Source of the DNA: an uncultured Lachnospiraceae bacterium
Lineage (GTDB): Bacteria; Bacillota; Clostridia; Lachnospirales; Lachnospiraceae
Length of the DNA stretch: 41,034 nucleotides
Assembly (NCBI GenBank): GCA_944384105.1
Contig: CALWSC010000006.1
Location: forward strand, 1-41,034
Reading direction: 5' to 3'
Shown: positions 9,479 to 18,151 of the stretch, piece by piece
Layout of the letters: every line of letters begins with the position of its first letter
Position numbering within the stretch: the stretch's first letter is position 1
Program-made: the position numbers and the translations under genes
Notes under the pieces: model-generated
Told to the model about the DNA's origin: nothing
The model's input: the letters and a program-made list of their open reading frames with translations, nothing else
Databases searched by the model: none

Positions 9479-10147
9479 TCATCCTCCGATTTTATATCCC
9501 ACGCCGCGCACCGTTTCGATATAATTGCCGCACTCGCCCAGCTTCTGGCGAAGTGTTCTCACATGGACATCCACGGTTCTCGTCTCTCCGTCAAAATCAT
9601 ATCCCCAGACCTGTCCCAGAAGACGGTCACGGGTCATCACAATGCCCTGGTTCTCCATCAGCGTCCGCAAAAGTTCAAACTCCTTAAGGGTCAGATTGAC
9701 TTTCTCCTCACCGGCAGTTACCTGATGGCGCTCCACCTCCATACTCAGATCCCGGAAAATAAGTATGTCATTTCTCTGGTTTCTGCTGCCTCTGCGCAGC
9801 ACCGCGCGCACCCGGGCGAGAAATTCCATCATGCCGAAGGGTTTGACAATATAATCATCAGCCCCGCAGTCCAGACCAATCACCTTATCATACTCGGAAC
9901 CCTTGGCTGTGACCATAATAACAGGAATATCCCTCGTGCGTTCTGAAGCTTTGAGTTTCTTCAGGATATCCATCCCGCTTTCTCCCGGAAGCATGATATC
10001 CAGCAGAATGAGTTCCGGCATCTCTTCCGAAAGCGCCTCTTCCATCGATGCGCCGTCCTCAAAGCCCTTTGCCTCAAAACCGCCTCCATTTAAGGTATAA
10101 ATTACGAGTTCCCGGATATTGCGCTCATCTTCTACACAGTAAATCAT
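9479..10147 (-). CDS. phoB: PhoB/PhoP-type response regulator
   Basis: This is an OmpR-type response regulator of 222 residues. The receiver domain has the acidic pair (E-D near residue 6), the phospho-acceptor Asp in L-I-L-L-D-I-M-L-P (about 49) and the K-P-F motif. The C-terminal winged helix has T-R-T-V-D-V-H-V-R-T-L-R. A longer frame exists upstream, but the start at 10147 is chosen: it overlaps the phoU stop (ATGA) and has GGAGAGGT at proper spacing, and the protein then begins directly with the receiver strand M-I-Y-C-V-E-D. It is the likely activator of the pst promoter through the Pho-box repeats at 14296-14334. Confidence 0.92.
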   Translation of the reverse strand: MIYCVEDERNIRELVIYTLNGGGFEAKGFEDGASMEEALSEEMPELILLDIMLPGESGMDILKKLKASERTRDIPVIMVTAKGSEYDKVIGLDCGADDYIVKPFGMMEFLARVRAVLRRGSRNQRNDILIFRDLSMEVERHQVTAGEEKVNLTLKEFELLRTLMENQGIVMTRDRLLGQVWGYDFDGETRTVDVHVRTLRQKLGECGNYIETVRGVGYKIGG

Positions 10148-10797
10148 AACTGTACCTCTCCTCTGTGCTGTCCTGTGATCGAGAATTCCACCCACTCCGC
10201 AATATTTGTAGCATGATCCCCGATCCTCTCATAATATTTCGCAATCATCAGCAGATCCAGAGATGCCACTCCGGAAGCCTCACCTGTGCCAATACCGTAT
10301 ACGAGCTGCTCGCGGATCTCATCAAACAGCTTATCCACTACATCATCGTACTCTATAACATCCTGCGCGATCTTCAGATCCTGCTTTACATACGCATCCA
10401 CGCTTGCGGTCACCATCTTGATGGTCGCCTTTGCCATCTCTCCGATGGGGAATCTGCGCGCCGTGCCTCCCAGTTCACCGGTCAGAATGATCTCCGCAAT
10501 ATCTGATGCCTGATCTCCGATACGCTCCATATCCGTGATCATCTTAAGCGCTGCGGAAATCTTGCGCAGGTCTCCTGCCACCGGCTGCTGCTGCAGCAGC
10601 AGCTTCAGGCAGATGCTCTCGATCTCCCGTTCTTTCATGTCAATCGCAGAGTCCTTCTGCATGACCTCCCGAGCCGCATTTCTGTCTCCCGTCTCCAGAA
10701 GCTGATATGTGCGTTCGATCACCTGCTCGCAGAGCGCTCCCATCTCAATCATCTCCGTGTGCAGATTCTCTAACTGTCTGTCAAATCGATTTCTCAT
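10144..10797 (-). CDS. phoU: Phosphate transport/signalling regulator PhoU
   Basis: PhoU is a cytosolic all-helical protein of two three-helix-bundle repeats that damps Pst transport and PhoR signalling. The 217-residue length is standard. The metal-binding repeat motifs are visible: E-x-x-x-D-x-x-x-x-x-x-x-E in A-M-Q-K-D-S-A-I-D-M-K-E-R-E form (about residues 46-57), M-E-R-I-G-D-Q-A-S-D-I-A-E (about 90) and Y-E-R-I-G-D-H-A-T-N-I-A-E (about 190). It starts immediately after pstB, with GGGAGG overlapping the end of pstB. Confidence 0.95.
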   Translation of the reverse strand: MRNRFDRQLENLHTEMIEMGALCEQVIERTYQLLETGDRNAAREVMQKDSAIDMKEREIESICLKLLLQQQPVAGDLRKISAALKMITDMERIGDQASDIAEIILTGELGGTARRFPIGEMAKATIKMVTASVDAYVKQDLKIAQDVIEYDDVVDKLFDEIREQLVYGIGTGEASGVASLDLLMIAKYYERIGDHATNIAEWVEFSITGQHRGEVQL

Positions 10798-10798
10798 A

Positions 10799-11551
10799 TT
10801 AACCGAACCTCCCTGTGATGTAATCTTCTGTGCGCTTGTCTCTGGGCATGGAGAACATCTGCTCCGTGTCTCCGTATTCCACCATTTCTCCCATCAGGAA
10901 AAATGCCGTATTATCTGAAATTCGCGCCGCCTGCTGCATGTTGTGCGTAACCATAACAATAGTATATTCTTTTTTCAATTCCTCCGCAAGATCTTCGATC
11001 TTGGAGGTGGAGATCGGATCCAGAGCCGACGTCGGTTCGTCCATAAGAAGCACCTCCGGCTGAACTGCGAGCGCACGGGCAATACAGAGTCTCTGCTGCT
11101 GTCCTCCTGACATGCCCAGTGCGCTCTTTTTCAGACGGTCTTTCACCTCATCCCAGATCGCTGCCTGCCGCAGAGACCGTTCTACAATCTCATCCAGTTT
11201 CGTGCGGCTGCGAATCCCATGGGTTCTCGGTCCGTAGGCAATGTTGTCATAAATACTCATCGGAAACGGATTCGGCTTCTGGAACACCATGCCCACACGT
11301 TTTCTCAGCTCATTCACATCCATGCGCTTATCATAGATATTTTCTCCGTCCAGGCAGATCTCTCCGTCAATCCGACAGCCGTCTACCAGGTCATTCATAC
11401 GATTCAGCGATTTCAGCAGCGTAGATTTTCCGCAGCCGCTGGGACCGATGAATGCCGTGATCTTCTTCTCCTCCATATTCAGGTTTATGTTCTTCAGCGC
11501 ATGAAACTCACCATAGTGAAGATTCATGTTCTTTACTGTGATCTTATCCAT
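10799..11551 (-). CDS. pstB: Phosphate ABC transporter ATP-binding protein
   Basis: This is the ATPase subunit of the high-affinity phosphate importer. At 250 residues it shows Walker A (G-P-S-G-C-G-K-S-T), the Q-loop ([12 protein letters not shown], typical of PstB), the signature [10 protein letters not shown], Walker B ([13 protein letters not shown]) and the H-loop (M-V-T-H-N-M). It lies 11 bp after pstA and abuts phoU. Confidence 0.97.
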   Translation of the reverse strand: MDKITVKNMNLHYGEFHALKNINLNMEEKKITAFIGPSGCGKSTLLKSLNRMNDLVDGCRIDGEICLDGENIYDKRMDVNELRKRVGMVFQKPNPFPMSIYDNIAYGPRTHGIRSRTKLDEIVERSLRQAAIWDEVKDRLKKSALGMSGGQQQRLCIARALAVQPEVLLMDEPTSALDPISTSKIEDLAEELKKEYTIVMVTHNMQQAARISDNTAFFLMGEMVEYGDTEQMFSMPRDKRTEDYITGRFG

Positions 11552-11562
11552 GTTTATTCCTC

Positions 11563-12462
11563 TCAGTTTTTCGCAATCTTTTTCGCCAGCAGTCCGGAAA
11601 GCCCGTTGATTACAAATACCATCACCAGAAGCACTACCGCTGTGGCATATGCCTTGTCAATGTGAAGTCCCTCGCTCGAAAGCACGTACATGTGTACTGC
11701 CAGGGTACGGCCGGAGTCCATGATCCCGGCGTATTTTGCTACCGTTCCCGCGGTGAACATCAGCGCCGCCGTCTCTCCGACCACTCGTCCCACAGCCAGG
11801 ATCACACCGGAGAGAATTCCGGGAACGGCTGCGGGAAGTACGATCTTAAAAATAGTTCTCAGCTTGCCGGCTCCCAGCCCGAAGCTTGCCTCTCTATAGG
11901 AAAGCGGTACGGATACCAGCGCCTCCTCCGCTGTACGCATGATCAGCGGCAAAATCATAATTGCCAGCGTGAACGCTCCTGACAGCATCGAATATCCCCA
12001 TTTAAGCGCTGTGGAAAAGAAGAGCATACCGAACAAACCGTATACGATCGACGGGATACCGGAAAGCGTCTCCGCGGTAATGCGGATGACTCCCACAACT
12101 TTGCCCTGGTGATTGGCGTATTCCACAAGAAAGATCGCTGCAAAGATTCCCAGGGGGGCTGCAACCAGAAGTGCGATGCAGGTCATAGTCAGTGTATTGA
12201 CTGCTGCCGGAAGCAGCGATACATTCTCACTTGTGTATTCCACAGAGAACAGATCCCCTGACAGATTCGCCACACCCCTGATCACGATAAACAGGATCAG
12301 GAATATCAGCACGCCCACTGCAATTCCCGCTGCTGTCCATGTAATTCCGGTCAGGAACTTGGAAAACCAGCTTTTCTTATATGTGACCTCGATGGGGCGC
12401 TTTGAGTTTTCATTCTCGGATATTTTCATATTTGTATTTGCCAATTCTGCTGTATTACGCAT
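11563..12462 (-). CDS. pstA: Phosphate ABC transporter permease PstA
   Basis: This is an integral membrane subunit of the phosphate importer with 299 residues. It has a cytosolic N-terminal stretch of about 35 residues, six predicted membrane helices, and the permease coupling loop [19 protein letters not shown] (about 185-203). The start overlaps the end of pstC by 8 bp and uses AGGAGG inside pstC, so expression is probably coupled. The paralogous coupling loop in PstC confirms the pair. Confidence 0.95.
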   Translation of the reverse strand: MRNTAELANTNMKISENENSKRPIEVTYKKSWFSKFLTGITWTAAGIAVGVLIFLILFIVIRGVANLSGDLFSVEYTSENVSLLPAAVNTLTMTCIALLVAAPLGIFAAIFLVEYANHQGKVVGVIRITAETLSGIPSIVYGLFGMLFFSTALKWGYSMLSGAFTLAIMILPLIMRTAEEALVSVPLSYREASFGLGAGKLRTIFKIVLPAAVPGILSGVILAVGRVVGETAALMFTAGTVAKYAGIMDSGRTLAVHMYVLSSEGLHIDKAYATAVVLLVMVFVINGLSGLLAKKIAKN

Positions 12463-13318
12463 GAGATGCCCTCCTGTTTAACAGAGATACGGTCATATTG
12501 ATCAGCAGGATAAACACGAAGAGCACTACGCCTGTCGCGATCAGCGCCTCTCTGTGCAGACCCGCCGCATATCCCATTTCCATAACAATGTTGGATGTCA
12601 GAGTACGCACGCCGGCAAGAATACCCTCGGGCATACGCGTCTGATTTCCCGCTACCATGATTACTGCCATTGTCTCTCCGATTGCGCGCCCGATTCCCAG
12701 CACGACGCCGGCGACCACACCGGATTTAGCTGCCGGCAGAATCGTAAAGAAAACACTGTGCGAATGGGTGGCTCCCAGCGCAAGCGCTCCCTCATAATAG
12801 CTCTTTGGTACGCTCTGAAGAGACGCCTCTGTGACGCCCACTACGGTCGGCAGGATCATAATTGCCAGCAGTATAGACGCAGTAAGCATTGTGCTTCCGC
12901 TCTTGAGAATGAAGATATCCTTCATCACCGGAACCAGGACGATCATTCCGAAGAAACCGTATACAACGGACGGAACACCTGCCATAAGATTAATACCTGC
13001 CTTGCAGATTCCATACAGTCTCTTCGGACAGTAATACGCAAGAAACACAGATGTCAGAAGCGCGATCGGGACTCCTATCACAATTGCCCCTGCCGTCACG
13101 TAAATACTTCCCAGAATCATCGGAAGAATGCCGTACATATCATTTCCCGGCTTCCATGTCTGCCCCAGCAGAAAATCAAAGACGCCGATTTTTCCCATGG
13201 CAGGCAGTCCGTTTGCGAACAGAAATACGCAGATCAGCAGTACCGCCAGCACAGACGCACACGCCGCCAGGAAAAATATCACTTTCATAATCAGTTCTTT
13301 TGCAGCTCTCGCTCTCAT
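12455..13318 (-). CDS. pstC: Phosphate ABC transporter permease PstC
   Basis: This is the second permease subunit, 287 residues with six predicted membrane helices. The coupling loop is E-A-S-L-Q-S-V-P-K-S-Y-Y-E-G-A-L-A-L-G-A (about 163-182). The start has a strong AGGAGG 5 nt upstream. A small stem (GTCCC/GGGAC) in the 31-bp pstS-pstC gap may lower expression of downstream genes relative to the binding protein, as is common in ABC operons; this is inference. Confidence 0.95.
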   Translation of the reverse strand: MRARAAKELIMKVIFFLAACASVLAVLLICVFLFANGLPAMGKIGVFDFLLGQTWKPGNDMYGILPMILGSIYVTAGAIVIGVPIALLTSVFLAYYCPKRLYGICKAGINLMAGVPSVVYGFFGMIVLVPVMKDIFILKSGSTMLTASILLAIMILPTVVGVTEASLQSVPKSYYEGALALGATHSHSVFFTILPAAKSGVVAGVVLGIGRAIGETMAVIMVAGNQTRMPEGILAGVRTLTSNIVMEMGYAAGLHREALIATGVVLFVFILLINMTVSLLNRRASHA

Positions 13319-13349
13319 AATTTCCTCCTGTCCCCGTCAGGGACGCTGT

Positions 13350-14231
13350 TTACTCTGTAAGGTCTGACCATTTTGTGACCTCTCCGGTATAAATCTCTCT
13401 TACCTGTTCGGAGGTCAGATCAGATATCTCATTATCCTTATTTAGAATCACCGCGATTCCGTCCGTGGCGATCACTGTGGAAACAAGTCCCAGCTCCTGC
13501 TCGGATTCTTCCAGGTTACGGGATGCCATCCCGATATCACATAATCCTTCATCTGCGGAGTTAATTCCCGTTGTGGAGTCCGACTGCTGCACTTCGACTT
13601 CTGCAGCCGGATTCAGCTCCATATATGCCTCGCTTAGCTTCTCCATGACAGGAGCAACGGAAGATGATCCTGCCACGACTACTTTGCCCTCAGGCTTGCT
13701 CCCTGCGTATGCACTAGCGCCGTCGATCGGTATATATCCTTCCTCCTCGACAACCTGCTGTCCCTCGGTACTCATAATAAAATCCACGAAATCCTGCGCC
13801 GCATCACTCATTTTCTCTTTTGTCACAATATTGAACGGCCTGCTCACCTTATACGCGCCGCTCTTTACATTCTCCGGAGTTGCATCGCTTCCGTCAATCT
13901 TCGCGGACTTGACCGTGTCATTCATGGAACCAAGAGAGATATATCCGATTGCGGAAATATCCTGGGATACGGTTGTCATCATAACCGCCGTGCTGTTTGT
14001 TACCTGTGCTCCGTCCGTGGTCAGATCCATCTTTCTGCCGTCCGCGTTCTTCTGCTCTATGCCAAACAGCTCGATAAATGCGGTTCGTGTTCCGGATCCG
14101 TCCTCTCTGGAGAGCACGTTGATACCGTTTCCTGCGCCGTCTCCTCTGGCGGAGTTGCTTCCGGCACAGCCCGTCAGAAGACTTCCGGCAAGCACAGATG
14201 CCAGCACAACTGACAACACTCTCTTTTTCAT
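13350..14231 (-). CDS. pstS: Phosphate-binding lipoprotein PstS, apparently circularly permuted
   Basis: This is the extracellular phosphate-binding lipoprotein of the Pst importer. The start at 14231 is preferred because AGGAGA lies 10 nt upstream; an ATG at 14261 has a ribosome site only 2 nt away. The signal peptide ends in the lipobox L-L-T-G-C (Cys22). The mature domain order is unusual. The phosphate-contact segment S-R-E-D-G-S-G-T-R, normally in the second half of PstS, is at residues 41-49. The segment A-G-S-S-S-V-A-P, normally at the N-terminus, is at 187-194. Both binding loops are intact, so phosphate binding is expected. The family and role are firm from the operon; the permutation is read from motif order. 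Confidence 0.93.
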   Translation of the reverse strand: MKKRVLSVVLASVLAGSLLTGCAGSNSARGDGAGNGINVLSREDGSGTRTAFIELFGIEQKNADGRKMDLTTDGAQVTNSTAVMMTTVSQDISAIGYISLGSMNDTVKSAKIDGSDATPENVKSGAYKVSRPFNIVTKEKMSDAAQDFVDFIMSTEGQQVVEEEGYIPIDGASAYAGSKPEGKVVVAGSSSVAPVMEKLSEAYMELNPAAEVEVQQSDSTTGINSADEGLCDIGMASRNLEESEQELGLVSTVIATDGIAVILNKDNEISDLTSEQVREIYTGEVTKWSDLTE

Positions 14232-14281
14232 AACTTTATGTCTCCTTTTTCTGATTATCATTTCCTTTCAGCAAAACCAAT

Positions 14282-14334
14282 ATTATCAATTTTTTGTAAA
14301 ATCCAAAATCAGTCTTTTGTTAAAACTATGTAAA
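14282..14334 (-). promoter_or_regulatory. pst operon promoter with 11-bp-phased Pho-box-like repeats
   Basis: On the minus strand TTTACA (14329-14334) and TTAACA (14318-14323) are spaced exactly 11 bp apart, followed at the same phase by CTGATT (14307-14312) and TTTTAC (14296-14301). A -10-like GATAAT lies at 14282-14287. Gram-positive PhoP boxes are TTAACA-type direct repeats with 11-bp phasing. A classical -35 is absent, as expected for an activated promoter. Confidence 0.6.
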
Positions 14335-14342
14335 TACAGCAA

Positions 14343-14380
14343 GGCGGCGCCGCACTGCTTCTTTACAATGCGGCGCCGCC
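14343..14380. terminator. GC-rich hairpin downstream of the lysophospholipase gene
   Basis: A perfect 12-bp stem (14343-14354 with 14369-14380) with a 14-nt loop separates the lysophospholipase 3' end from the pst promoter. The U-tract is poor, so termination is inferred from position and stem strength. Confidence 0.6.
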
Positions 14381-14414
14381 TCTGAAACCGTCAATTTCCT
14401 GCACAAGCACGAAA

Positions 14415-15335
14415 TTACAGAACGGCACGCTCAATAAAATGAAGGATATCCCCATATACCTTCCCGCGCTCTGTCTCCAGAAGTATCTCATGGCGCATTC
14501 CCGGATAGAGCTTTGCCTTAACATGATTATAACCTGCCCTTCTCATACATTGAACAGCCTGAGCAAATCTGCGGCGTCCCCCGATGCATGGATCCTCCGC
14601 ACCTCCCAGGAAGAGTATCGGCAGCTTTGGATTCGCACAGAGCCACCCGTCCCTGGCGTATGTCTCTCTCATCAGCTCAAAGAGCGTCAGATACCCGTCA
14701 GCAGTAAACGTAAAACCACAGAGAATGGATTCCTCATATCTGCGCACTACATCCGAATCCGAACAGCCCCAGGCAAATTTGCTCTTCTCTTTTCGAAATT
14801 TTGCTGCATAGGATCCGAAGGAGAGCACCTCCAGGAGCTTACATCTGTGGCGTTCTCCCAGAATACGCTTCTGTAAAGACGCTATGGCAATTCCCAACAG
14901 CAGAAGCGGATTCTTCGACGGAGAGCCGCACACAATCAGAGCCTCCATATCTCTGTCATACTTTTTGGCATACACACGCACAGCAAGAGAACCCATGCTG
15001 TGTCCCAGAAGGATCAGCGGCACTCCCTCCCAGCACCGGCGCGCATAGCGCGTAATCTGGTGCAGATCTGCCACCAGTCCGTCTGCTCCCTGTCCGTACA
15101 TATATCCCAGATCATTTAAAGACTTCACACTTGCACCGTGTCCTCTGTGATCGTGAATGATACTCGCAATACCGTGCTTTGCCAGGAAGCGCATAAAATC
15201 CAGATATCGTTCCTTATGCTCGCACATCCCATGGCTGATCTGGATGACAGCACGCACCTCGTCGGGTTCCACAATCAGCACCTCCAGTTCCAGGGCGTCC
15301 ACCTCAGACGCAATTTTCCGTTTCTCTTCTCTCAT
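14415..15335 (-). CDS. Alpha/beta hydrolase, lysophospholipase / monoacylglycerol lipase type
   Basis: This is a 306-residue cytosolic serine hydrolase of the Hydrolase_4 group. The N-terminal half carries I-S-H-G-M-C-E-H-K-E-R-Y and I-H-D-H-R-G-H-G (oxyanion and loop motifs of lysophospholipase L2/MGL proteins). The nucleophile elbow G-H-S-M-G-S lies near residue 112. The acid is probably in F-L-G-G-A-E-D-P-C (about 253), and the histidine in Y-P-G-M-R-H-E-I-L (about 282). It likely hydrolyses lysophospholipids or monoglycerides; the substrate is inferred from family resemblance only. It is transcribed alone, behind a roughly 180-nt leader, divergently from the aminopeptidase gene. Confidence 0.85.
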   Translation of the reverse strand: MREEKRKIASEVDALELEVLIVEPDEVRAVIQISHGMCEHKERYLDFMRFLAKHGIASIIHDHRGHGASVKSLNDLGYMYGQGADGLVADLHQITRYARRCWEGVPLILLGHSMGSLAVRVYAKKYDRDMEALIVCGSPSKNPLLLLGIAIASLQKRILGERHRCKLLEVLSFGSYAAKFRKEKSKFAWGCSDSDVVRRYEESILCGFTFTADGYLTLFELMRETYARDGWLCANPKLPILFLGGAEDPCIGGRRRFAQAVQCMRRAGYNHVKAKLYPGMRHEILLETERGKVYGDILHFIERAVL

Positions 15336-15546
15336 TGTCCTTCTCTCCCAAAAGACTGCGGGCTTTCTTCCCCGATGACTTCCCTGTGCTGCAATTTTCC
15401 CGCAGATTCCTTCCCAAATACGAAATAAACCTACGCTTTCCTTATTCCCGCGGGCAACGGATCAAGCGGACATAATTCCATGTCCATTCGGTGACCGCCG
15501 CGGGGAGCTTTTCTTTAATGATAGCAGTTTAACTTCCAAAAAGCAA
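15336..15546 (-). promoter_or_regulatory. Promoter and long structured leader of the lysophospholipase gene
   Basis: Minus-strand TTGCTT (15541-15546), a 17-bp spacer and TATCAT (15518-15523) form a good promoter, which implies a leader of about 175 nt. The leader holds a 7-bp perfect pairing CTGCGGG/CCCGCAG (15399-15405 with 15356-15362) enclosing 36 nt and ending about 20 nt before the start codon, next to the ribosome binding site. A short open frame of 18 codons begins at about 15483. No known riboswitch class is recognised. Confidence 0.45.
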
Positions 15547-15568
15547 TCAGAATTGTCCTTCCGGACAC

Positions 15569-15597
15569 TTGACATTTACCGGTTTTTGTTACAGTAT
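15569..15597 (+). promoter_or_regulatory. Promoter of the M18 aminopeptidase gene
   Basis: TTGACA (15569-15574), a 17-bp spacer and CAGTAT (15592-15597). A short dyad TGTCC-TTCC-GGACA lies just upstream (15555-15568). Confidence 0.6.
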
Positions 15598-15638
15598 TGG
15601 AATGTATTTTAGTTTTTGACATCAGGAGGTAAGTATTT

Positions 15639-16949
15639 ATGAATACATCAAGAAATGAACGTCTGTTCCATTTTATCGGCGAGAGCCCTACTGCGTTTCA
15701 TGCAGTGGAGAACGCGCGCCGTATGCTGCTCGACTCCGGCTATACAGAGCTTTCAGAGCAGGATGTCTGGGAGCTTTCTGCGGGAGGAAAATATTTCACG
15801 ACGCGCAATCATACGTCCATCGCGGCTTTTCGGATTCCGAAGGAGTCCTATACACATTTTCAGATTATTGCCAGCCACAGCGATTCCCCTTCTTTTAAGA
15901 TCAAGGACGGCGGCGTAATCACTGTGGAGAACCGCTACGCAAAGCTCAATGTTGAACGGTACGGCGGTATGATAGCATCAAGCTGGTTTGACCGTCCGCT
16001 CTCAATTGCCGGGCGCGCGCTTGTGCGTACGGAAAATGGTGTCAGAGAACGCCTTGTCAACATCGCGCGCGACCTCGCCGTAATCCCAAATCTCGCCGTT
16101 CACTTCAACCGCGAAATTAACAACGGTTACGCCTACAACTTCAGCAAAGATCTTCCTGTCCTGTTTGCAGACTGCCGCAGGGAAAATCCTCTGCGCTCCC
16201 TTGTCTGCGAGGAGCTTGCGGTCTCCCCGGACGACCTGCTCGATATGGATCTCTTTCTCTACTGCCGCCAGCCCGGCACACAGATCGGCGCTGACGGGGA
16301 ATTCATCCTCTGCCCGCGTCTTGATGACCTGCAGTGTGCGTTCTCCTCTCTCGAGGGATTTCTTTCATCCGAAACATCCAGGAGTACCGTACAGATGGCG
16401 GTCATCTTCGATAATGAGGAGGTTGGCAGCCAGACACGCCAGGGCGCGCTCTCTACATTTTTAAAGGACTGCATCGAGCGCATCCGCGACTGCTCCGGAA
16501 AATCCGTTCAGGAGCACTTAGCAGCACTTGCCAAGAGTTTCCTTCTCTCCGCGGACAATGGTCACGCCGTACATCCAAACCATCCGGAAAAATCTGACGT
16601 TACAAACCGCCCTTATGTAAATGGCGGTGTGATCTTAAAGTACAATGCCACGCAAAAGTATACCACCGACTCCTTCACTGCCTCTGTGGTCAAGGAGCTC
16701 TGCAGAAGAAATGAGATCCCGTGTCAGACCTTCTCCAACCGCCCGGATATTGCGGGAGGTTCCACGCTCGGCAACCTGTCCACCTCTCAGGTATCTGTCC
16801 CAACGGCGGACATCGGTCTGGCGCAGCTTGCGATGCACTCTGCCTGCGAGACGGGCGGCGCGGAAGATACGGAATCTCTCTGCCGCCTGATGACCGCATT
16901 CTACGACACCGACATTTGTCTGCTCCCCGGCGGCTTTACATTCGCATAA
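15639..16949 (+). CDS. apeB: M18 family aspartyl/broad-specificity aminopeptidase
   Basis: This is a cytosolic zinc aminopeptidase of the M18 family that removes N-terminal residues from peptides. The 436-residue length is typical of the bacterial ApeB/DAP type. Metal and catalytic motifs are visible: A-S-H-S-D-S-P-S-F (first His and Asp, about residue 89), D-N-E-E-V-G-S (about 262) and the C-terminal histidine in Q-L-A-M-H-S-A-C-E (about 400). The start has AGGAGG 9 nt upstream. It is a single-gene unit that converges on alr at a shared hairpin. Confidence 0.93.
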   Translation: MNTSRNERLFHFIGESPTAFHAVENARRMLLDSGYTELSEQDVWELSAGGKYFTTRNHTSIAAFRIPKESYTHFQIIASHSDSPSFKIKDGGVITVENRYAKLNVERYGGMIASSWFDRPLSIAGRALVRTENGVRERLVNIARDLAVIPNLAVHFNREINNGYAYNFSKDLPVLFADCRRENPLRSLVCEELAVSPDDLLDMDLFLYCRQPGTQIGADGEFILCPRLDDLQCAFSSLEGFLSSETSRSTVQMAVIFDNEEVGSQTRQGALSTFLKDCIERIRDCSGKSVQEHLAALAKSFLLSADNGHAVHPNHPEKSDVTNRPYVNGGVILKYNATQKYTTDSFTASVVKELCRRNEIPCQTFSNRPDIAGGSTLGNLSTSQVSVPTADIGLAQLAMHSACETGGAEDTESLCRLMTAFYDTDICLLPGGFTFA

Positions 16950-16955
16950 AATACG

Positions 16956-16998
16956 AGCTCCCCGGTATGCAGCCATTGCCGCACCGGGGAGCTTTCTT
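16956..16998. terminator. Bidirectional terminator between apeB and alr
   Basis: An 11-bp stem AGCTCCCCGGT/ACCGGGGAGCT (16956-16966 with 16983-16993) is followed on the plus strand by TTCTT. Confidence 0.7.
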
Positions 16999-18130
16999 AC
17001 TCTGTTTCTTCATATATTCTGGGAACTCTCTTTCCGTCAATTCTGCAGATCTGCTCATAGTTGAAGCTTCCTGCCAGATTCGAGAGTTCCTCTGCAGTGA
17101 TCTCATCTTCTCCGTCGCGTCCGATCAGCGTAGCCACGTCCTCGACCTTTACATCCGGAATATGACTGACGTCCACCATCATCTGATCCATACAGACTCT
17201 CCCAAGAATGGGAGCTCTCTGCCCGTGAATCAATACGCAGCCCTTGGACGAAAGTGCCCGCGGATAACCGTCCGCATATCCTACGGAGACTGTTGCAATC
17301 CTCATTTCCCTTTCCGTCACATACGTTGCGCCGTAGCTTACACCCCTACCTGCGGGGACGTCCTTGACATGGATCACATGCGCTTTCCACTCCAGAGCCG
17401 GTTTTAAATCCAACTGCTCCTTATGTACCTCATCAGACGGATACAGACCATATGTCACAATGCCGGAACGCACCATATCGTACTGCGCCTCGTCAAGCTC
17501 CATCAGACCCGCACTGTTGCCGAGATGCTTCAGCGGGATATCAACACCGCGCTCCTCTAACATGGAAATCATGCGGTCAAACTGCGCCATCTGTTCCCTC
17601 GTAAAGCTCTGGTCATACTGATCCGCACAGGAGAGATGCGTGAAGATTCCGTCCGCGCTGATATTCTCCATAGCAGCGATCTGTGCAATCCTGTCAGCCT
17701 CCGCTTCTTCCACCTGGAAACCGATGCGGGTCATCCCCGTATCTACGGCAATGTGCACCCTCCCCTTCTTTCCGAGCCGTCCTGCCGTCTCAGAAAGCCC
17801 GGCGGCGTCTTCCAGCCGATAGACACTCTGCGCGATATCATATTGAACCAGTGTCTCATGCTCGCGTGGAGATACATATCCCAGCACCAGAATCGGGTGC
17901 TCTATTCCGTTTTCCCTCAGCTCCACAGCCTCCGGAAGCGTTGCCGTGGCATAGCAGTCCGCCAGATCGGAGAGTGCCTGTGCTACGCGCACCGCTCCGT
18001 GTCCGTAACCGTCCGCCTTGACGACAGCCATGACCTTTGTGCCGTCTGTCACACGCTTTTTTACTTCCTTTATATTATGGCGAATGGCCTCCAGATCAAT
18101 TTTCACAAAACAACGAATATACTTTTCCAT
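16997..18130 (-). CDS. alr: Alanine racemase
   Basis: This PLP-dependent enzyme interconverts L- and D-alanine for peptidoglycan synthesis. At 377 residues it has normal length. The PLP lysine is Lys38 in A-V-V-K-A-D-G-Y-G-H-G, and the opposing catalytic tyrosine is Tyr266 in G-V-S-Y-G-A-T-Y. The fold type III barrel is followed by the C-terminal beta domain. The gene is 21 bp downstream of an Lrp-type regulator on the same strand, which suggests alanine-responsive control. An alanine aminotransferase lies 5 kb away. Confidence 0.95.
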   Translation of the reverse strand: MEKYIRCFVKIDLEAIRHNIKEVKKRVTDGTKVMAVVKADGYGHGAVRVAQALSDLADCYATATLPEAVELRENGIEHPILVLGYVSPREHETLVQYDIAQSVYRLEDAAGLSETAGRLGKKGRVHIAVDTGMTRIGFQVEEAEADRIAQIAAMENISADGIFTHLSCADQYDQSFTREQMAQFDRMISMLEERGVDIPLKHLGNSAGLMELDEAQYDMVRSGIVTYGLYPSDEVHKEQLDLKPALEWKAHVIHVKDVPAGRGVSYGATYVTEREMRIATVSVGYADGYPRALSSKGCVLIHGQRAPILGRVCMDQMMVDVSHIPDVKVEDVATLIGRDGEDEITAEELSNLAGSFNYEQICRIDGKRVPRIYEETE

Positions 18131-18151
18131 GCTGCCCTTCTTTCCCGCTTC

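Noticed and set aside
8293-9687. A 464-codon open frame on the plus strand opposite phoR and phoB
   Set aside because: It mirrors a well-supported kinase gene, has no ribosome binding site and no protein-like composition (His/Arg/Leu rich as expected of an antisense shadow).
12554-13360. A 268-codon plus-strand frame opposite pstC
   Set aside because: Antisense shadow of a clear permease gene; composition is dominated by His, Arg and Asn with no recognisable domain.
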